Assembly: GCA_964036295.1 (NCBI GenBank)
Contig: OZ038463.1
Location: 15,921,069 to 15,985,068 of the forward strand
From: Plumapathes pennacea
Lineage: Eukaryota; Cnidaria; Anthozoa; Antipatharia; Myriopathidae
DNA: 64,000 bases
Reading direction: 5' to 3'
In this document: positions 1-13,400 of the stretch, in pieces
Numbering within the stretch: the first letter of the stretch is position 1
How the letters are laid out: each line of letters begins with the position of its first letter
Translations under genes and position numbers: made by a program
The notes under the pieces: generated by a model
The model's input: only the letters and a program-made list of their open reading frames with translations
Told to the model about the DNA's origin: nothing
The model's database searches: none

Positions 1-686
1 AGCGAAATAAGCGGCGAGCGAATCTAGCCGCGAAGAGAATTCGCTCGCCGCTCGTTTTACTGGAACGCCTGCAATGCAGGCTAGGGTGAAGGTGGGGTGG
101 GGGGTTGAGCTAGATATGTGTAGAGATTTTGACTGAGAATGCCTTTTTTTAGTGGGGAAAATACCTTTTGCAGTGTTGGAGGTCACAAGACCCCCTCATG
201 ACTGAAAATTAATCTCCAGGGAGCTTTTTGAGTGCTAGAAATGGAAAGAGCATGAAAAAATATGTATGAAGTGCAATATTTCAGGCTCACAACATTTTAT
301 AGATCAAATTTGTGATCTCCAGCTGCAAAGGGCCTATTGATCATCTTGAGAGGTCTGGTGAAAAACTCTCCTGAGTTCCAACCCCCCTGTACATGGTATG
401 CCCAGTCCCTCACCCACAACCCTTGTTGATGGCTGGGTGTATTATATATAACTTCTTCCAACCTACACTGTACCCAAAAAAACAAAAGAGTCTGTAGTGG
501 TTGAAGAATAAATTAATGGTTTGAACAACTCGAACCCAAACAAGAGATATCACCTGTAATGTCCTTGGCGAGATCGACCGAGCATAAAGAAAGTCCCCTG
601 GCGTGACCTGAAGTGGCGGAATGGATGCTGTCACAACTGCAAAAGAATGCCCTGATTGAGTAGTTGTTGATTGTCTGCCTCCACAG
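1..686. other. HAUS4 upstream intron sequence, no exon recognised
   Basis: I find no exon here that joins in frame to the HAUS4 exon at 687. The stretch is probably intron. Short open frames on the minus strand have no splice or homology support. A short hairpin occupies the first 51 bases. Confidence 0.5.
11..51. repeat. Short GC-rich hairpin, possible end of a foldback element
   Basis: GCGGCGAGCGAA at 11-22 is repeated in reverse complement at 40-51 with a 17-nt loop. It may be one end of an element that extends left of the window. Confidence 0.4.
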
Positions 687-3600
687 GCCCAAGATGCTTT
701 GAAGCAGCAGAAGTTAAAGTACCTGCAGAACTTGGTGTTATACTCTCAACTAAAATATTTGTTGATGGAAAATGCCAAACAGTGGTCCCTAGCTCATCTA
801 CCACCCAGGTGATTATTATTATAAAATATAATGTTATGTAGAATAGATCACAGGCACAGTCTCAAATGTCGGGGGGTCTGGTATTACCATTCTAATATAT
901 CTTAATAAAGAACACTGGATATTGTGAAGAAATGTATGGGAGATTGTAGTTGGTCGCAGATTTGGTTTCTTTGACATTATTGTGTGGTTAATGCTAAATA
1001 CAAATTAATAGTTGTATGTTGTTTTACTGGACCAGTTGGTTTGAATTACAGCTTACAGTCTATGCAACATTAAACTGAAACATTCTGTGACACTGACCCC
1101 CACCTGAGGCAGCCTGTGAATAGATATTTACAAAATGGTTTTGTCCAAGATTGTAGGCCATTAGAGGTTTACTGGTTAATTTTGTACTTTTTAGCATGGA
1201 GAGAGGAGCATAGAACATGTTTTAAAAGTATATATATTATATAATACTGGTATTTTCAGTTGATATTTATTATAGGACATTTCTGTTGTGTGGGTTTCAG
1301 CTTTACAATACACTTAAGAACTCCCTGACACGAACAGAGGCTGCAGGGTACCTTTACTTCAACCCCGAAGAAAGTGGAGCCAGTGTTACATTGCTGGGAC
1401 TTAAACCAGAGCATTTACTCCACAAGGACCCACAGAAGAAGTCCTTACATCAGGTACAGTGCACTGTTGTGTCGACAAATGATATCAAGATCTTCAATGT
1501 TTCCTGGCTATTGTGAAGAGGTGGTCAGGAGTTGCTCAATTCTTTAGGATGTCAGAACATGAACAACACAGTTACTATTGGGAACTGCATGCAGTCACTC
1601 TTCCTAGTAAGGTAAAATGAACACTTGGCAAAAACAGAATAGTCATTTAGCAACCTAAGAAGAGGCATGAAGGTTGCAAAGCAGGTTGGAAGATTGAGAC
1701 CATATTTTATTGCTTACTCACATATTGCTGTTGTTGTCCTAGTTTGCTTAGCTTGTAAGTTGGGTCTTCAAGTTTAAGACACCTGCATGATTGTTCATTC
1801 CTTGCGACAAAAGTTCATATACATAAACTGTGTAAATACATTAGAGTGTAAATACAGGATAAAGTCTAACTGGCGTGCCTTTCACTGTCCAACAGCTACT
1901 GTACATGTACCAACTGAGACATGTAGAGCCAGAGCCTTTTGTATAGGTAATCGCATGATTTCAAGTGCAATTTGGAATAAATTAGCACAAGTAAATTTTT
2001 CAAAGATGACAAAATTGCACGAGCGCTGTGCGAGTGCAATGTGTGGTCTTTGAAAAATTTAGGAGTGCTTATTTATTCCAAAATTGCACGAGAAATCATG
2101 TGATTACTTGTTAATAACATGCATACAATAATTTACGGCGTGCAATTTTTTTTTTTCAATGTCATTACAATTCACAATTGTCTCAAGAACTTTATTTTCT
2201 CGAAACAGAATCGGAATCGTCCTGAGCCAATGAAAACGCTTTTTGTTTGGCTTTGCTGCAAATACGCACGCCAGCTATCAGCAATCTTCAATTTCAAATT
2301 TCTGCACTGTTAATTTCACATTTCTGCACTGTTAATTACACATTTTTTGCACTGTTTGGGATAAATTGGCGCACACTCAGCCAATCAGAATGCAGAAATT
2401 ATTGTATGCATGTTATTAGTACTGTAATTATGTCACACTTCTCTCCCATTGCTGGTAACTTAGGCCTTTCGTTAAACCTTTTTATTTTGAACAGAATATT
2501 ATTCCAGAGCTAGAGTCCAGACTGAAAGGCAAATGTGAAGTCCTGGCCAACTTTTATGAGCCATCCAGTGAGAGTGGTAAGTAGTTTTGTTTTCCCTTAG
2601 CAACATGCAATACAGCATACATTTTGCACATTACTAACTAAGGGATTTTATTTGCATGTTACTTTGCAATACTTGCATGTTACATAGGGAGTTGGATAAT
2701 AGATAGAATATAGTACATGGGCATGCGGAGGTATGAAATTTATCTTTGAGTATTCATCTTGGTATACACTTAAAAGCTGGCCCACTGCAACTATGGTTGC
2801 AAACATTTTTCATATCCTTCAAGATTTTGTCACATTTTTACGTCAGTATATACTGTAACAGTAGAAGAGGAATGAAAGGGCTATGCTGGTAAGCAATGGT
2901 CAAGGATGCTTTGTGGTTGTCAGGACTGCTTGCTGTAACATCAAATGACCCAAACTTTGTCCTTTTTTCAGTATCTGATAGTGAAGGGCTATCAGTTGCC
3001 AAAGCGAATCAGCTACCCATCTTACTGGAGAAAGAGAAGAGGAGTCTGGAAGAGGAAAGAAAACAGCTCAAAAGGGAGATGCTGAAGAGGAACACACAGT
3101 TCTGGCAATATCACAAGGTTGTGCAATAAACATACAATATAGAAGCATAAGCAGGTTCAGTGCTACCAACCTTAACATATTTCCAGGCCAGCTTAAGTGG
3201 CTTGGTAAACTGAATTGAATTAAACAGCTATTTCTAAAAGTTCCAACAAAGCTCTTTCGAGTATAAATAAAATAGAAGGCAGTGTACTTTAAGTTAGTAA
3301 GAGACTGACTAGCCTGCGCTGCATCCAAACTAACACCGGTATTTAGTTGGGATGCGGCACAGGCTAGAGTGAGTTCACAGGTGATGAGACACAGAGAGGC
3401 ACAAGATACTATATATCAATCTGAGCATACTATTAATGTCATACATAAGTATCCTGTGCATCTGATTCTTTGACTGTAGGTACCCAACCCTAAAGATTTG
3501 ATTGTATCAGCAAGAAAAATACAGCCCCATTAAGTCATAAAGTGAGGATCTAAAAAGTAGCATTAACTTTGCATGGTTGTTGTTTATAGGTACTGCTCCA

Positions 3601-5251
3601 GTCTCTTGAGACCTTAGAAAGACTCATAACAAAGTACAGGCTGCAGTCCCAACCAAAGTATGACACAGCAACTGCTGACTGGCTGGTGGCCAAATGCGAT
3701 GCCATGTGTCTGAAAATCAAGTGAGTGCTCTGCTGTGTTTACTTGAAGTGAGGTATTTGCCTGAAAGAACTTGTGACATTTCACTGTTAATAACCATTTT
3801 ACTGCCATGTTTTTCTGTCCAAATCAAACTTCAAGATGCAAAAAAACATTAACCTTTTTACAATGATGTGAGCAATGCTACCAGAATGTGCTTTCATTTG
3901 AGTGGTCACACCTTTAGGTTTCATTAGACAGAGTTGGAAGCAAGTACCAAATTTTGGTCACACCTTTTCATATTTTGAAATTTCAGAAGTTAGACATTTC
4001 GCAGGTTGAATCAAAATAATTCACCTTTGACTCTACAAAGGAATTATTAAACATAATTGGTCACAGTTATTTGAAACTTTATCAATTGTTTGTCATACGC
4101 TGGTTTGACTGGCCATCCAAGGGTCATAATTTTGTCTCATTTACTACATGACAGCAGCTAATAAAGTTGAACTTGTACTTGTGTTGTAGAGTGCTTCAGA
4201 ACCAGCTGATCAAGGACACTTACACTCCTGAGAAAATCACAGCACTCAGCAAAATCAAGTATGTACACATGCCTACAGTAAAAGCTCTTCTAGCAATACA
4301 CACATATTGTGTTACACATTTTTACATGCACAGCAAATTGCAATGCATCATTGTTGAGATCGAGCAGACACTGCCAACCACAGAGACTGCAAGAAAAACT
4401 TTCAACCCGAAGCCAAAGTACAGTAATTTGCATTTGATTGTACTCTGGAGAAGAGACCACTTTCTTGTTTGTGTGAGCGGATTGCAATATTGGCTTTTGC
4501 TTTTATTCCTCATTGGCCAAGAATGTTGCCAAACTTGTTTAAACCAATCCAAAAGTAGCAGTGTCACAATTTATTACTTTCAGCAGTTATCTGAAAAATG
4601 GCTTAGTTTGTGTCTTAATGGGCCAGAGTGCACCAGAAATAGTGGAGTGGGGGAATTACAACAAATAGTGATTTTATACAATACAATATAATGATTAATT
4701 AACTTCAATATAATACAGTACAACATAAAATTAATTAACAAATTAATACAAGGTAGAAAGACATTGTCCACACCTCTGCACCACTAGGCAGCTTTCTCCA
4801 TCTTTACCTTGCTTTTCCTCCCTCTGCAGCTAATTCCAGATTAGCAGTGAGCACAACAGACACATCATGTTTACTCATACTGTATAGTTTTACAGTAAAA
4901 CTTCTGCTTCCATGCTCCAGTTGTTCAAAGCTGAGAAAACTTCCCCTTTGCAGGCTTTGCAATGAAAACGGATTTGACCAATTAAGTACAGTGTAGCTTC
5001 AGTGTGCTTCAATAAACAACTCTTTCTTGTACAGGCATCACTTGGAGACCGAAGAAGAAGCGTGCTCCAAAGAGCTGCAGCACGCAAGCCAGACGCTGCA
5101 GGCATACGAGTCTGTGGGTATGGGTTTCGACAGCTTGGTGAAGCAATACAGCGTGCTGATGGCAGAGATAGACAACAAGACGTGGGCTCTCCGGGAACTG
5201 AGGCAGACTGATCCTCATAAGCAGCTCAACGACCTCTGGACTCTCACGTAA
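687..5251 (+). CDS. HAUS4: HAUS augmin-like complex subunit 4 (5'-partial, seven exons)
   Basis: HAUS4 is a coiled-coil subunit of the eight-protein augmin complex, which recruits gamma-tubulin to spindle microtubules for branching nucleation. Exons joined by GT-AG sites with consistent phase: 687-808, 1276-1453, 2495-2576, 2972-3117, 3590-3720, 4190-4258, 5035-5251 (stop TAA). They give 314 codons. Vertebrate HAUS4 is about 363 residues, so roughly the first 50-70 residues are missing and should lie upstream of position 1. Recognition rests on the C-terminal half: a helix-rich stretch (LLEKEKRSLEEERKQLK), then VLLQSLETLERLI, a conserved block around KCDAMCLKIKVLQNQL and the terminal YESVGMGFDSLVKQYSVL ... 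NKTWALREL block, which match the family in order. Exon 3 uses the acceptor at 1275; the acceptor at 1300 would break the frame with exon 2. The gene converges on TBC1D20. I am confident of the family; the 5' boundary of the first visible exon is less sure. Confidence 0.85.
1947..2107. repeat. Near-perfect 161-bp foldback element (MITE-like)
   Basis: Almost the whole interval is one palindrome. GTAATCGCATGATTTC at the left end pairs with GAAATCATGTGATTAC at the right end. Complementarity continues inward through GCAATTTGGAATAAATTAG and AAATTTTTCAAAGA to a small centre near 2030. It lies in a HAUS4 intron. I could not define a clear target-site duplication. Confidence 0.75.
2112..2418. repeat. 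MITE-like element with 23-bp perfect terminal inverted repeats
   Basis: The 23 bases at 2112-2134 (starting TAATAACATGCATACAAT) are exactly repeated in reverse complement at 2396-2418. The interior has no coding potential. It abuts the preceding foldback element, so two elements lie side by side in the same HAUS4 intron. Confidence 0.7.
3310..3366. repeat. Very short palindromic element beginning TAGCCTG
   Basis: TAGCCTGCGCTGCATCCAAA is answered by a reverse complement ending GGCACAGGCTA at 3366, with a short centre. The terminal bases resemble those of the Mutator-like foldback element at 62594-62888, but no target-site duplication is visible. Confidence 0.4.
4455..4560 (-). repeat. Dispersed repeat family A, fragment
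   Basis: Read on the minus strand, this contains TTGGATTGGTTTAAACAAG, then GCCAACATTC and TTGGCCAATGAGG. The same order recurs in the copies near 26805, 45190, 46985, 48670 and 53718. It sits in the last HAUS4 intron. Confidence 0.5.
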
Positions 5252-6110
5252 CTTGTCCATGAGGAGACAAGCACATATTATTTGTCCATTTGGAGACAAA
5301 ATCAGTTTGCTGTGAACTTTCTTGCTTTCAATTCTTAAAAAAGAAAGAACGGAAAAAAAAACGTAGCAAAAAGTGTGGTCGGTAAGTGGTCGGTAAAAGT
5401 TTTTGAGTGGTCGGTAAAGTCAATCGCGTGGTCGGTAAATCGTATACCGACAGTTCAACTTGTTCACAATTACCGTAACGTTCTACACTGATCACACATC
5501 AAACTAGCACGGGCTCTTCTACGCACTTCAATCTTTGCTTCGGTTTTCTTGCAATGTAGACATAGCTGTGCCATCCAGAACGGGGTCGCTTCAGGTTATT
5601 AAATTATGGCGCGTTCACAGTTGGGTGCCCAAGCACGATTCTTGTCGGGCACTAATGTGAACACACCTTCTTTGGATCATTACGGGTATCGGGCCACAGG
5701 CAAAGTAGAGGTCGCATTCTTAACATGAGTGATTTGATCATGAATTTTAATCATTTTAGGAACACGACCGGTCGTTTTCTTAAAATGATCAAGTTTTTCA
5801 ATTTAGGTTTACGACGCCATCCGGTGCCCGAGTAACAAGGTTTCGACCTGGGCACTAAAGTGGGCACCTTTTCGTAGTGTGAACACGTTTTTAGGCTCCT
5901 CATGTTGTGCTAAAACTGGCCAGACTGACCTCAAGCAAGTACTGACTAACGAATACAATAATTTATTTTTTTATTTATAAAACGCTCCTATATGTCATAA
6001 TCCATACTAGAGGGCTCGTTGTAGCCACGCCGGCGGCCTGCAAACCATCTCTATTGAAAGTGTTGGGTAATTAACTATTCTTTCCTCGGTCAGCCGAAAA
6101 GGCCGCGGTA

Positions 6111-6751
<641 letters not shown>

Positions 6752-7079
6752 CAAATTATGTATTTTAATTTCTCTGATATTTCAGTCGTGACGACCTGCG
6801 CAACTTCAACAGGCACCACGACAGTGCCAAAATGATGACACGATGTATTTGTTTCCCGCCTGCTTTCGCATTTGACTCGCGCCACGATGCGACCTACTGC
6901 AAGGATTTCGAAGGCTGCAATTATATGGAGTAATATGACACGGTGAACAACTCGCTTTGATAGCACGTCACAGTATTGTTCTGCTAACATTACCCGCAAT
7001 ATTATTGCACGGAGACAGACAATATCAGTCCTGTGTACTCATTGCTGCCCCAGTCATTCCGCATGACGACTTCGTTGGA

Positions 7080-7165
7080 CAACACGCCCTCACACCGCGA
7101 CAACGTTCACTGTTGCGGCAACTCTCACAAACATCCTGGATGAGTTCGACGGCATATGAATAGAA
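7080..7165 (-). pseudogene. Diverged duplicate of the TBC1D20 membrane-anchor coding segment
   Basis: Downstream of the TBC1D20 stop on the same strand, a reading frame gives MPSNSSRMFVRVAATVNVVA and then a stop. The true last exon encodes APNSSSMFMKLAVWTLTASV at 7204-7293. The underlying DNA aligns too, for example CGAACTCATCCAGGATGTT here against CGAACTCGTCCAGTATGTT in the exon. A T-rich tract ending TATAG precedes it and could act as an acceptor, so an alternative last exon is possible; decay is the simpler reading. Confidence 0.5.
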
Positions 7166-7184
7166 ACTATAAAAAAACAGTATC

Positions 7185-10100
7185 TCAGATCCATCTTTTC
7201 GTCGCCCCGAGAACGTAAATTGCAACAGTTCCAACCGATGCCGTCAAAGTCCACACGGCGAGTTTCATGAACATACTGGACGAGTTCGGCGCCGATTGAT
7301 ACATTTCCACAGCATCCCCGGTGTGTTGAGCAGACGTTCTCTTTCTTCTTCGCAGGACGCTGTCCGGTCGTTGATCTTCCAGCTCCCTGACAAAGTGTGT
7401 GTGCTTTGCAATAGCAGCACTAAAGAGAAATAATTAATTTATTAGTGTGGAAGCACGTGAAAGCGTTACAACAAAATAAATTATCGAATCCCGTCTTTTG
7501 GGGGGAAAAAAAGGAAAAAAAGACCCTGGAGAGGGGCTTATTATGGTATTTGTGGCCTGTAAATGTTTCACGTAGTGCAAAATAATAACTTGTTCTAACA
7601 AGGGCTAATGGTCGACAGCTAATACATTCTTTACGAACCCCCCTCTCCCGTACTTGAATAAATTTTGCGTGGAGGCTCCGCCCAGACTTTCGATAGCACT
7701 CCGAGGTCAAACTATTGACCTTTTTGTATACCTCTAGTCAACATTTGCCCCCCTTTCATATCTTCGAACAGGAATAAGACGTCTAGGAAAAACCGCACAC
7801 GACAGCTCGGAACGCGATTTTTGCAAAGATCTCAGTAGACGCATGAGATTTGGAACCCCTATGAAATGGCAATACTAATTGCCTTCGCAAGCCGTGAAAT
7901 GTGTCATCACGGCATGTAATGAGCCTGTATCGAATTTCGTGAAGTTGTCAGAATTCTTAGTTTGGCGACGCACTAAAATCCCCGATACATTTCTTGGAGT
8001 AATTTGGCGTTTATGCTACGACGACGCCCCGGAGCCTGTGCTGCCTGTCATGCGAGCCACGTTATGAAGTAAAATCACTTCATACAGGCAACGCCTGCTT
8101 CGACGTTTATGGGCACCGCGTTTCAGCATCGGAAACTGAAACTTCATGCTTGGCTACCCCTGAAAGGATTTAAATGTTTGGCATAAACAAATCCATCTTC
8201 AGTCATTTCAAATGAAATGCAAAAATTGACCGAAACGTTCATGCGTTAACTACGCATGCGCACATGCAAGTTGTCGTATTCAGTATCTTCTTTCGCTGAT
8301 TTTGCAAAACACCCAGGCTTAACACACCTCATTTCAACCGAATTTGGCTACATTCGACAATAAAGATACGACATATGTAAATAAAAACCTCTTTGGATAA
8401 GTTCTACAGCCTGGGTATGTAAATGTACATCCCACAATGACACCATATTTCGTCCTGGAAACAATATGAACTCGCGTGCGACGATATTGTAAGTGGAAGC
8501 GTAGAGCGGCAACTTGTGAATGCTATCATCGCATCGCCCCTTAGGGCCGATCTGGTGGTGTTTGCAAGATGTCCATAGAGTTAGGTTTCTACCAAACCAA
8601 CTCCCCGCTCCTCCCGCTGCCCTGCGCACGGTCGAGGAACACCTCCAAAATCCACGTCACCGTGGAACGGTTTAGAAAGGTATCCTGATTGGTGCACACA
8701 CACTAAAACGTCGGATACTTAGGATTTCTGTAGTCGAAGCGCTTCCATAGGCACTGCAAGTAGCAGCTTGCCGTTTCTTTTACATACTAAAGATTTACCG
8801 AGGGCCGGTGTGCTTGAAAAACCGTGATGATTACAAGCGACATCTCTCAAACTTTTCGCGATACAGTGCCACCAATGAAAAAAGTGCATAAAAAAGAGCT
8901 TTTTAAAATATATGTACATCGTCCTAGGAAACACTTGACAGAAAGATATAGACAAATGCAGCTAGAAACTAGACATATTTTAAAGTGGTAATTCTTGAAG
9001 GTGTCAGAACCGTATTATTCCACGTTTCAACAATTCGTACCTTTCTTTAATGTACTGCTCCACAGCTCCCGTGAGATTTTCAGGAGGATATTTCCTAAAC
9101 AAATCCTGTGCTCTACTGACAAGCTCCTCCACGTACTCGGGAAAATCGTCGGGAATTCGAGACAGCAGGTGATGAACAAAACTCATTTCACACTCACCCA
9201 GCAACACATCGTTCCTTCGATGCATAACTAACTGAAGGAGGAAGTTCAGCCGGCAAGTGTCATCAACCAAATGGCATAAACAAATAAACAAACAAAATGA
9301 GAGAAGTGTTCTAACAGCTGTTCGAGTGAAAATATGCAAATAAGGTAAGCCTGGGAGATTATAAACTTTTTGCATGCAACCAGAAAACAAAATGTGGTAG
9401 TGAACTCACCGCAGCAGATAAGTATACAGGCATCAGTGGATGGGTTGCTAGAAAGAAGTCAAACAGTCTCACTATCGTCTTGAAATGATTGAGCACATGG
9501 CCAAACCAAGTTATCAACCAGCTCAATGCAAACAACTGACCAGTCTCAGACCTGATGGAAGAGAAGTTAGGAAGTCCTGTGAATAAATGAAACCTGTAAA
9601 ATGTTTGTCCATTACAGCACAGCTTAAGTGGCAACATCATGGCATCAGTGTCAGCAAATAGTGCTTTTATGAATTATTTTCACTCTCATGAGAAGGAGAG
9701 AAAGTCTTGCGACAGAAGAGGAGAAGGGACGGGTAGAGGTGATGTTGCAGTTTCTGGCTTGACAATAATATTGTCAATAATTGTCAATAATTGTGCAAAC
9801 ATGATTGTAGATATGCTAAACTTGATTTTGACACTTTCAGGATTCAAAAGGTCCAAACACCCAGCGCTAGAAAAAAATGATGTAGGTCGCTGGAAAGAAA
9901 TGATTCCCTCTGTGCCTGACACTGAGAAAAAGATATGTTCAGGGCTAGAGTTCCCTGAATCTGGGCTATAGTGACAAAGATGACTTTTTTTTTCTTCAAA
10001 CCCCAGGCTTTGTTTGAATTTTGTGGTGAATTTTATAGCTTTGCCATAATATTTTATAAAATATTTCAAAATAATTTACACTATACAGTAAGTTACTGTT

Positions 10101-10392
10101 AGTAATAACTGAGGGTTGCAGCAAGTAGGGATTACTAACCTGATCAGAAATTCTTGTAATTCTGGATCTGCCTTAGAAATAATCGGGTAGATAAAGGCAA
10201 GAAGTTTATTCGTTTTCTCCATAGTATTCTCCATGAAGTCTCTGTAAAAAAAAATCCACACAAGAAAAGTCCAGATAAGAAAACCAGAAAAGCTATAGCT
10301 GCAGCAATAATTCAGAAGACTGTATTTTACACAGTCACATAACTTGTTGCCTGGCCTGTCTTTTGGACAATTCTGAACCTTTCGGACAAGCT

Positions 10393-10435
<43 letters not shown>

Positions 10436-13400
10436 AAAAAGAGAAAAAGCAGGGTCGTTTTATCAAAGACCAACCTAATATCATGGAATACATTTTTAGT
10501 TGGCTGTGTATATGTTTTCCTTGGAAGAGAGAGTAACAAACACGGCAAACCACAAAATAACCAGCTGAGGTTCAACCAAATTCTTGGGTTTTGTCATTCA
10601 AGAGGTGGCATATTATTTTATTTTAAGGATGCAAAGTTACTATAAACTGCAGTGGTATCAACTTTATGGAGAGAGGTGGGATGCATAGTTCTCCATTCAG
10701 TAGATACTGTAATGATCAGAACCAATAAACTCTACTGTTTGTACAGTTCTCCGTATTTTATCTCCTTCTTACCTCAATGCATGTAGAGAAAGCTGTTCCA
10801 TGAGAGCTGTTGCTAAATCTTCTCCTGTCACAAGAAGTACAGTGACAGCAACATCATGGTAGCCCTGAAAATGCAAACAAGGTTTTACTAGAATTATTGA
10901 AATGATGTCAGCCCTGTCTGTTATTTAAAAAAGACAAGTTCTATAAAAGCCAAGGGTAGACATGACCACTTTGTGATTGACAACAACAACCAAAACAAGA
11001 GTGCAACTACGCTAAAACTCCAAACAACATCAAACGTGCAAACATGCAGCTACTTCACTAGTATCTCACAAATTTAAACTTTTCATCTTGTATCAGTAAT
11101 TTAATATTGAAAGTGCACTGGCTAGGAGTCAGTATAAAATAATGAAATGTGAGTTTTGAATCCTTTTTGGTGCAAGTGCAGCTTTTGTGTTTGAAAGGGG
11201 GTGGAGGGGCTCTATAGTGAGCACTGTCATTATAGATTGTTTCATGTTGCTGGAAGCAAGCCTGACAAAATGTGAAATTTCTCCTGCATGAGAATCAAGA
11301 AAAACTAGAAAGTATTCATTTTCTCCACTTTGGTCTGCCAACCTGATAGTAATGTAATTCTTGATGCTTGCACAGAACACGCATAATGACATCCACCAGT
11401 TGTTGCTGTAAGACCTTCCGCCGTGATGCCCTCATTTCTGAAGTATAGAGAGTATATTTTGTGCACTGATTAGCATTGCAAAAAGTTTAACTTCCAAACA
11501 TTTAGCAATTAGCACAGCTGATGATGTACATGCACTGAAATATAACATTATAATTCAATAAACAAAGTTTAGTAGTTAGTCATAAGTAAGTTGTGATCCC
11601 CTTAGGAGAAGAAATAAGCTCACCTGGTGGAAACCTTCTGTAAGACCGATTGACATCCAGATTGACCTGATTCCAGTATTTGTTAGAATGGAATTGAGTC
11701 CTCTCACTATGGTCTGACAATAAAGTCAATTCAAAACTCAGCACAAAGAAAGCAATAACAAGTGAAAAGCAATGTATTGTTGGTAATGAAATGAATGGAT
11801 GAATAAAAACAAAGCAAAACATCACAAAGGATAGAGAACTAGAAGAGGGACAAAAAGCCATGGACCAGATGGACCAGTGAAAGGAGAACTGTGATTAACA
11901 TTTCCCATCTTATGTCTAGTCAAGGTTGCCAGTGCACATTTCTTATTTCTCAGAAGCAAAGAAATCATAGCAAGTAGAAAAATATAAGATCATTACTAAA
12001 TATTTATCTTTTTCTCAGAATTAAGAATGGATGTCTGTAAAAATTGAACAAATATGGCAAATTGGCAGCCAAACTAAAAAAATCAAAATCACTCATACTT
12101 TAGCCCTGTCTCTAATAAGTGCCAAAAGAGTGTGTGCTTAAAGAGCCTCTCTTACTGTAGATGCTTTGCAAGCCTAGTGACTGATGGCAACCATTTTCGT
12201 ATCATACAAAAATGGTGGATTCTCATGTTTTTCTACATTTTATCACCAAATAAATCAGCACAAACTCAGAAAATGTATTGAATTCGGCACGCAGTGACAG
12301 TCAGATCGATCTCAGTCATAATGTGGGCGCCTCAGGAAAGTCAAGCTCCAGATGTAAATAAACATGGGCGTGCAAAGGATCTACGGTGGGAGAGTCTCTT
12401 TAATAGACGGGGCAATATTTGTGTCTGCTAGATGGCCCACACCACAGCCTTGTATGTCAGTATTGCAGGTACAGGGTACTCAAGAACTGAGGAATCATGG
12501 AAGAAGGGAGGAAGGATAGAAAAAGCATTTGGGAATTCACCTTTCTTTTTGCCTGGTGTCCTTGGTATATCATACACATTCACATTAAGCAATTTTGGCC
12601 ATACTTTACGCCTCAAGTCATTAGTAATCAAGCCATCTGCAGAAATTGCAAGCTCTTTCAAGGTCAATACATCCACCGGATCAGCTCCCAAAGCATCATT
12701 TATGCGCTGGATCTTTCCTCGTAGTCGAGCTTCTGACACTGATATGAAATAAAATAACAATATCAATGACAAGATGTACAATCGGAGGGGGAGGATATAA
12801 AAAGGATGGGGATGCTCGTTGTACCTCTCAGGGGTCAAAATCATGGGGTTTTGGTACCACTTAGGGTGCTCTATGTCATCAAACACTAACATTTTTATGT
12901 GACATGGTACCATTTAGGGGTTGAGTGTTAGTCAAATTAGATTTTTTTTGTTGTTTAAAAACAGCAAGGGATGAAGTGCTTGATGATATCATCTCTATAG
13001 CAATATTAAAAGCATTGAAACTTTAAATTCTTGGTAATAATGCTTTTATTGGTACCTTTTAGGGTACCTTTGGTACCTTTTTGCTTTCATTGGATGGCAA
13101 CTAGCACTTTTTTTATATACCCAATCACATTATATTCCCATCTGTGACCAAAACTTAATAAATAATAAATAAACAATAAACTACTTTTGGCTTGGAAATA
13201 TGCATGGATAATTGTCTAAGGATATTATCTGTTCCGAGAAATGAACCGTTGCCCAAAAGCGAAGCTTGAGCGCAACTGAGCTTCGAGGAACAGATGTCCA
13301 AGGACAATTACTCATGCATATTTCCGAAGCCAAAAGTAGTTTATTGTCTTTATTATCCTTCATATATTTCTCATCACAGCACAAATAATGGTGCAGGGAC

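Noticed and set aside
1300-1301. Acceptor TTTCAG at 1295-1300 as start of HAUS4 exon 3
   Set aside because: It would leave the reading frame out of phase with the preceding exon; the acceptor at 1275 restores it.
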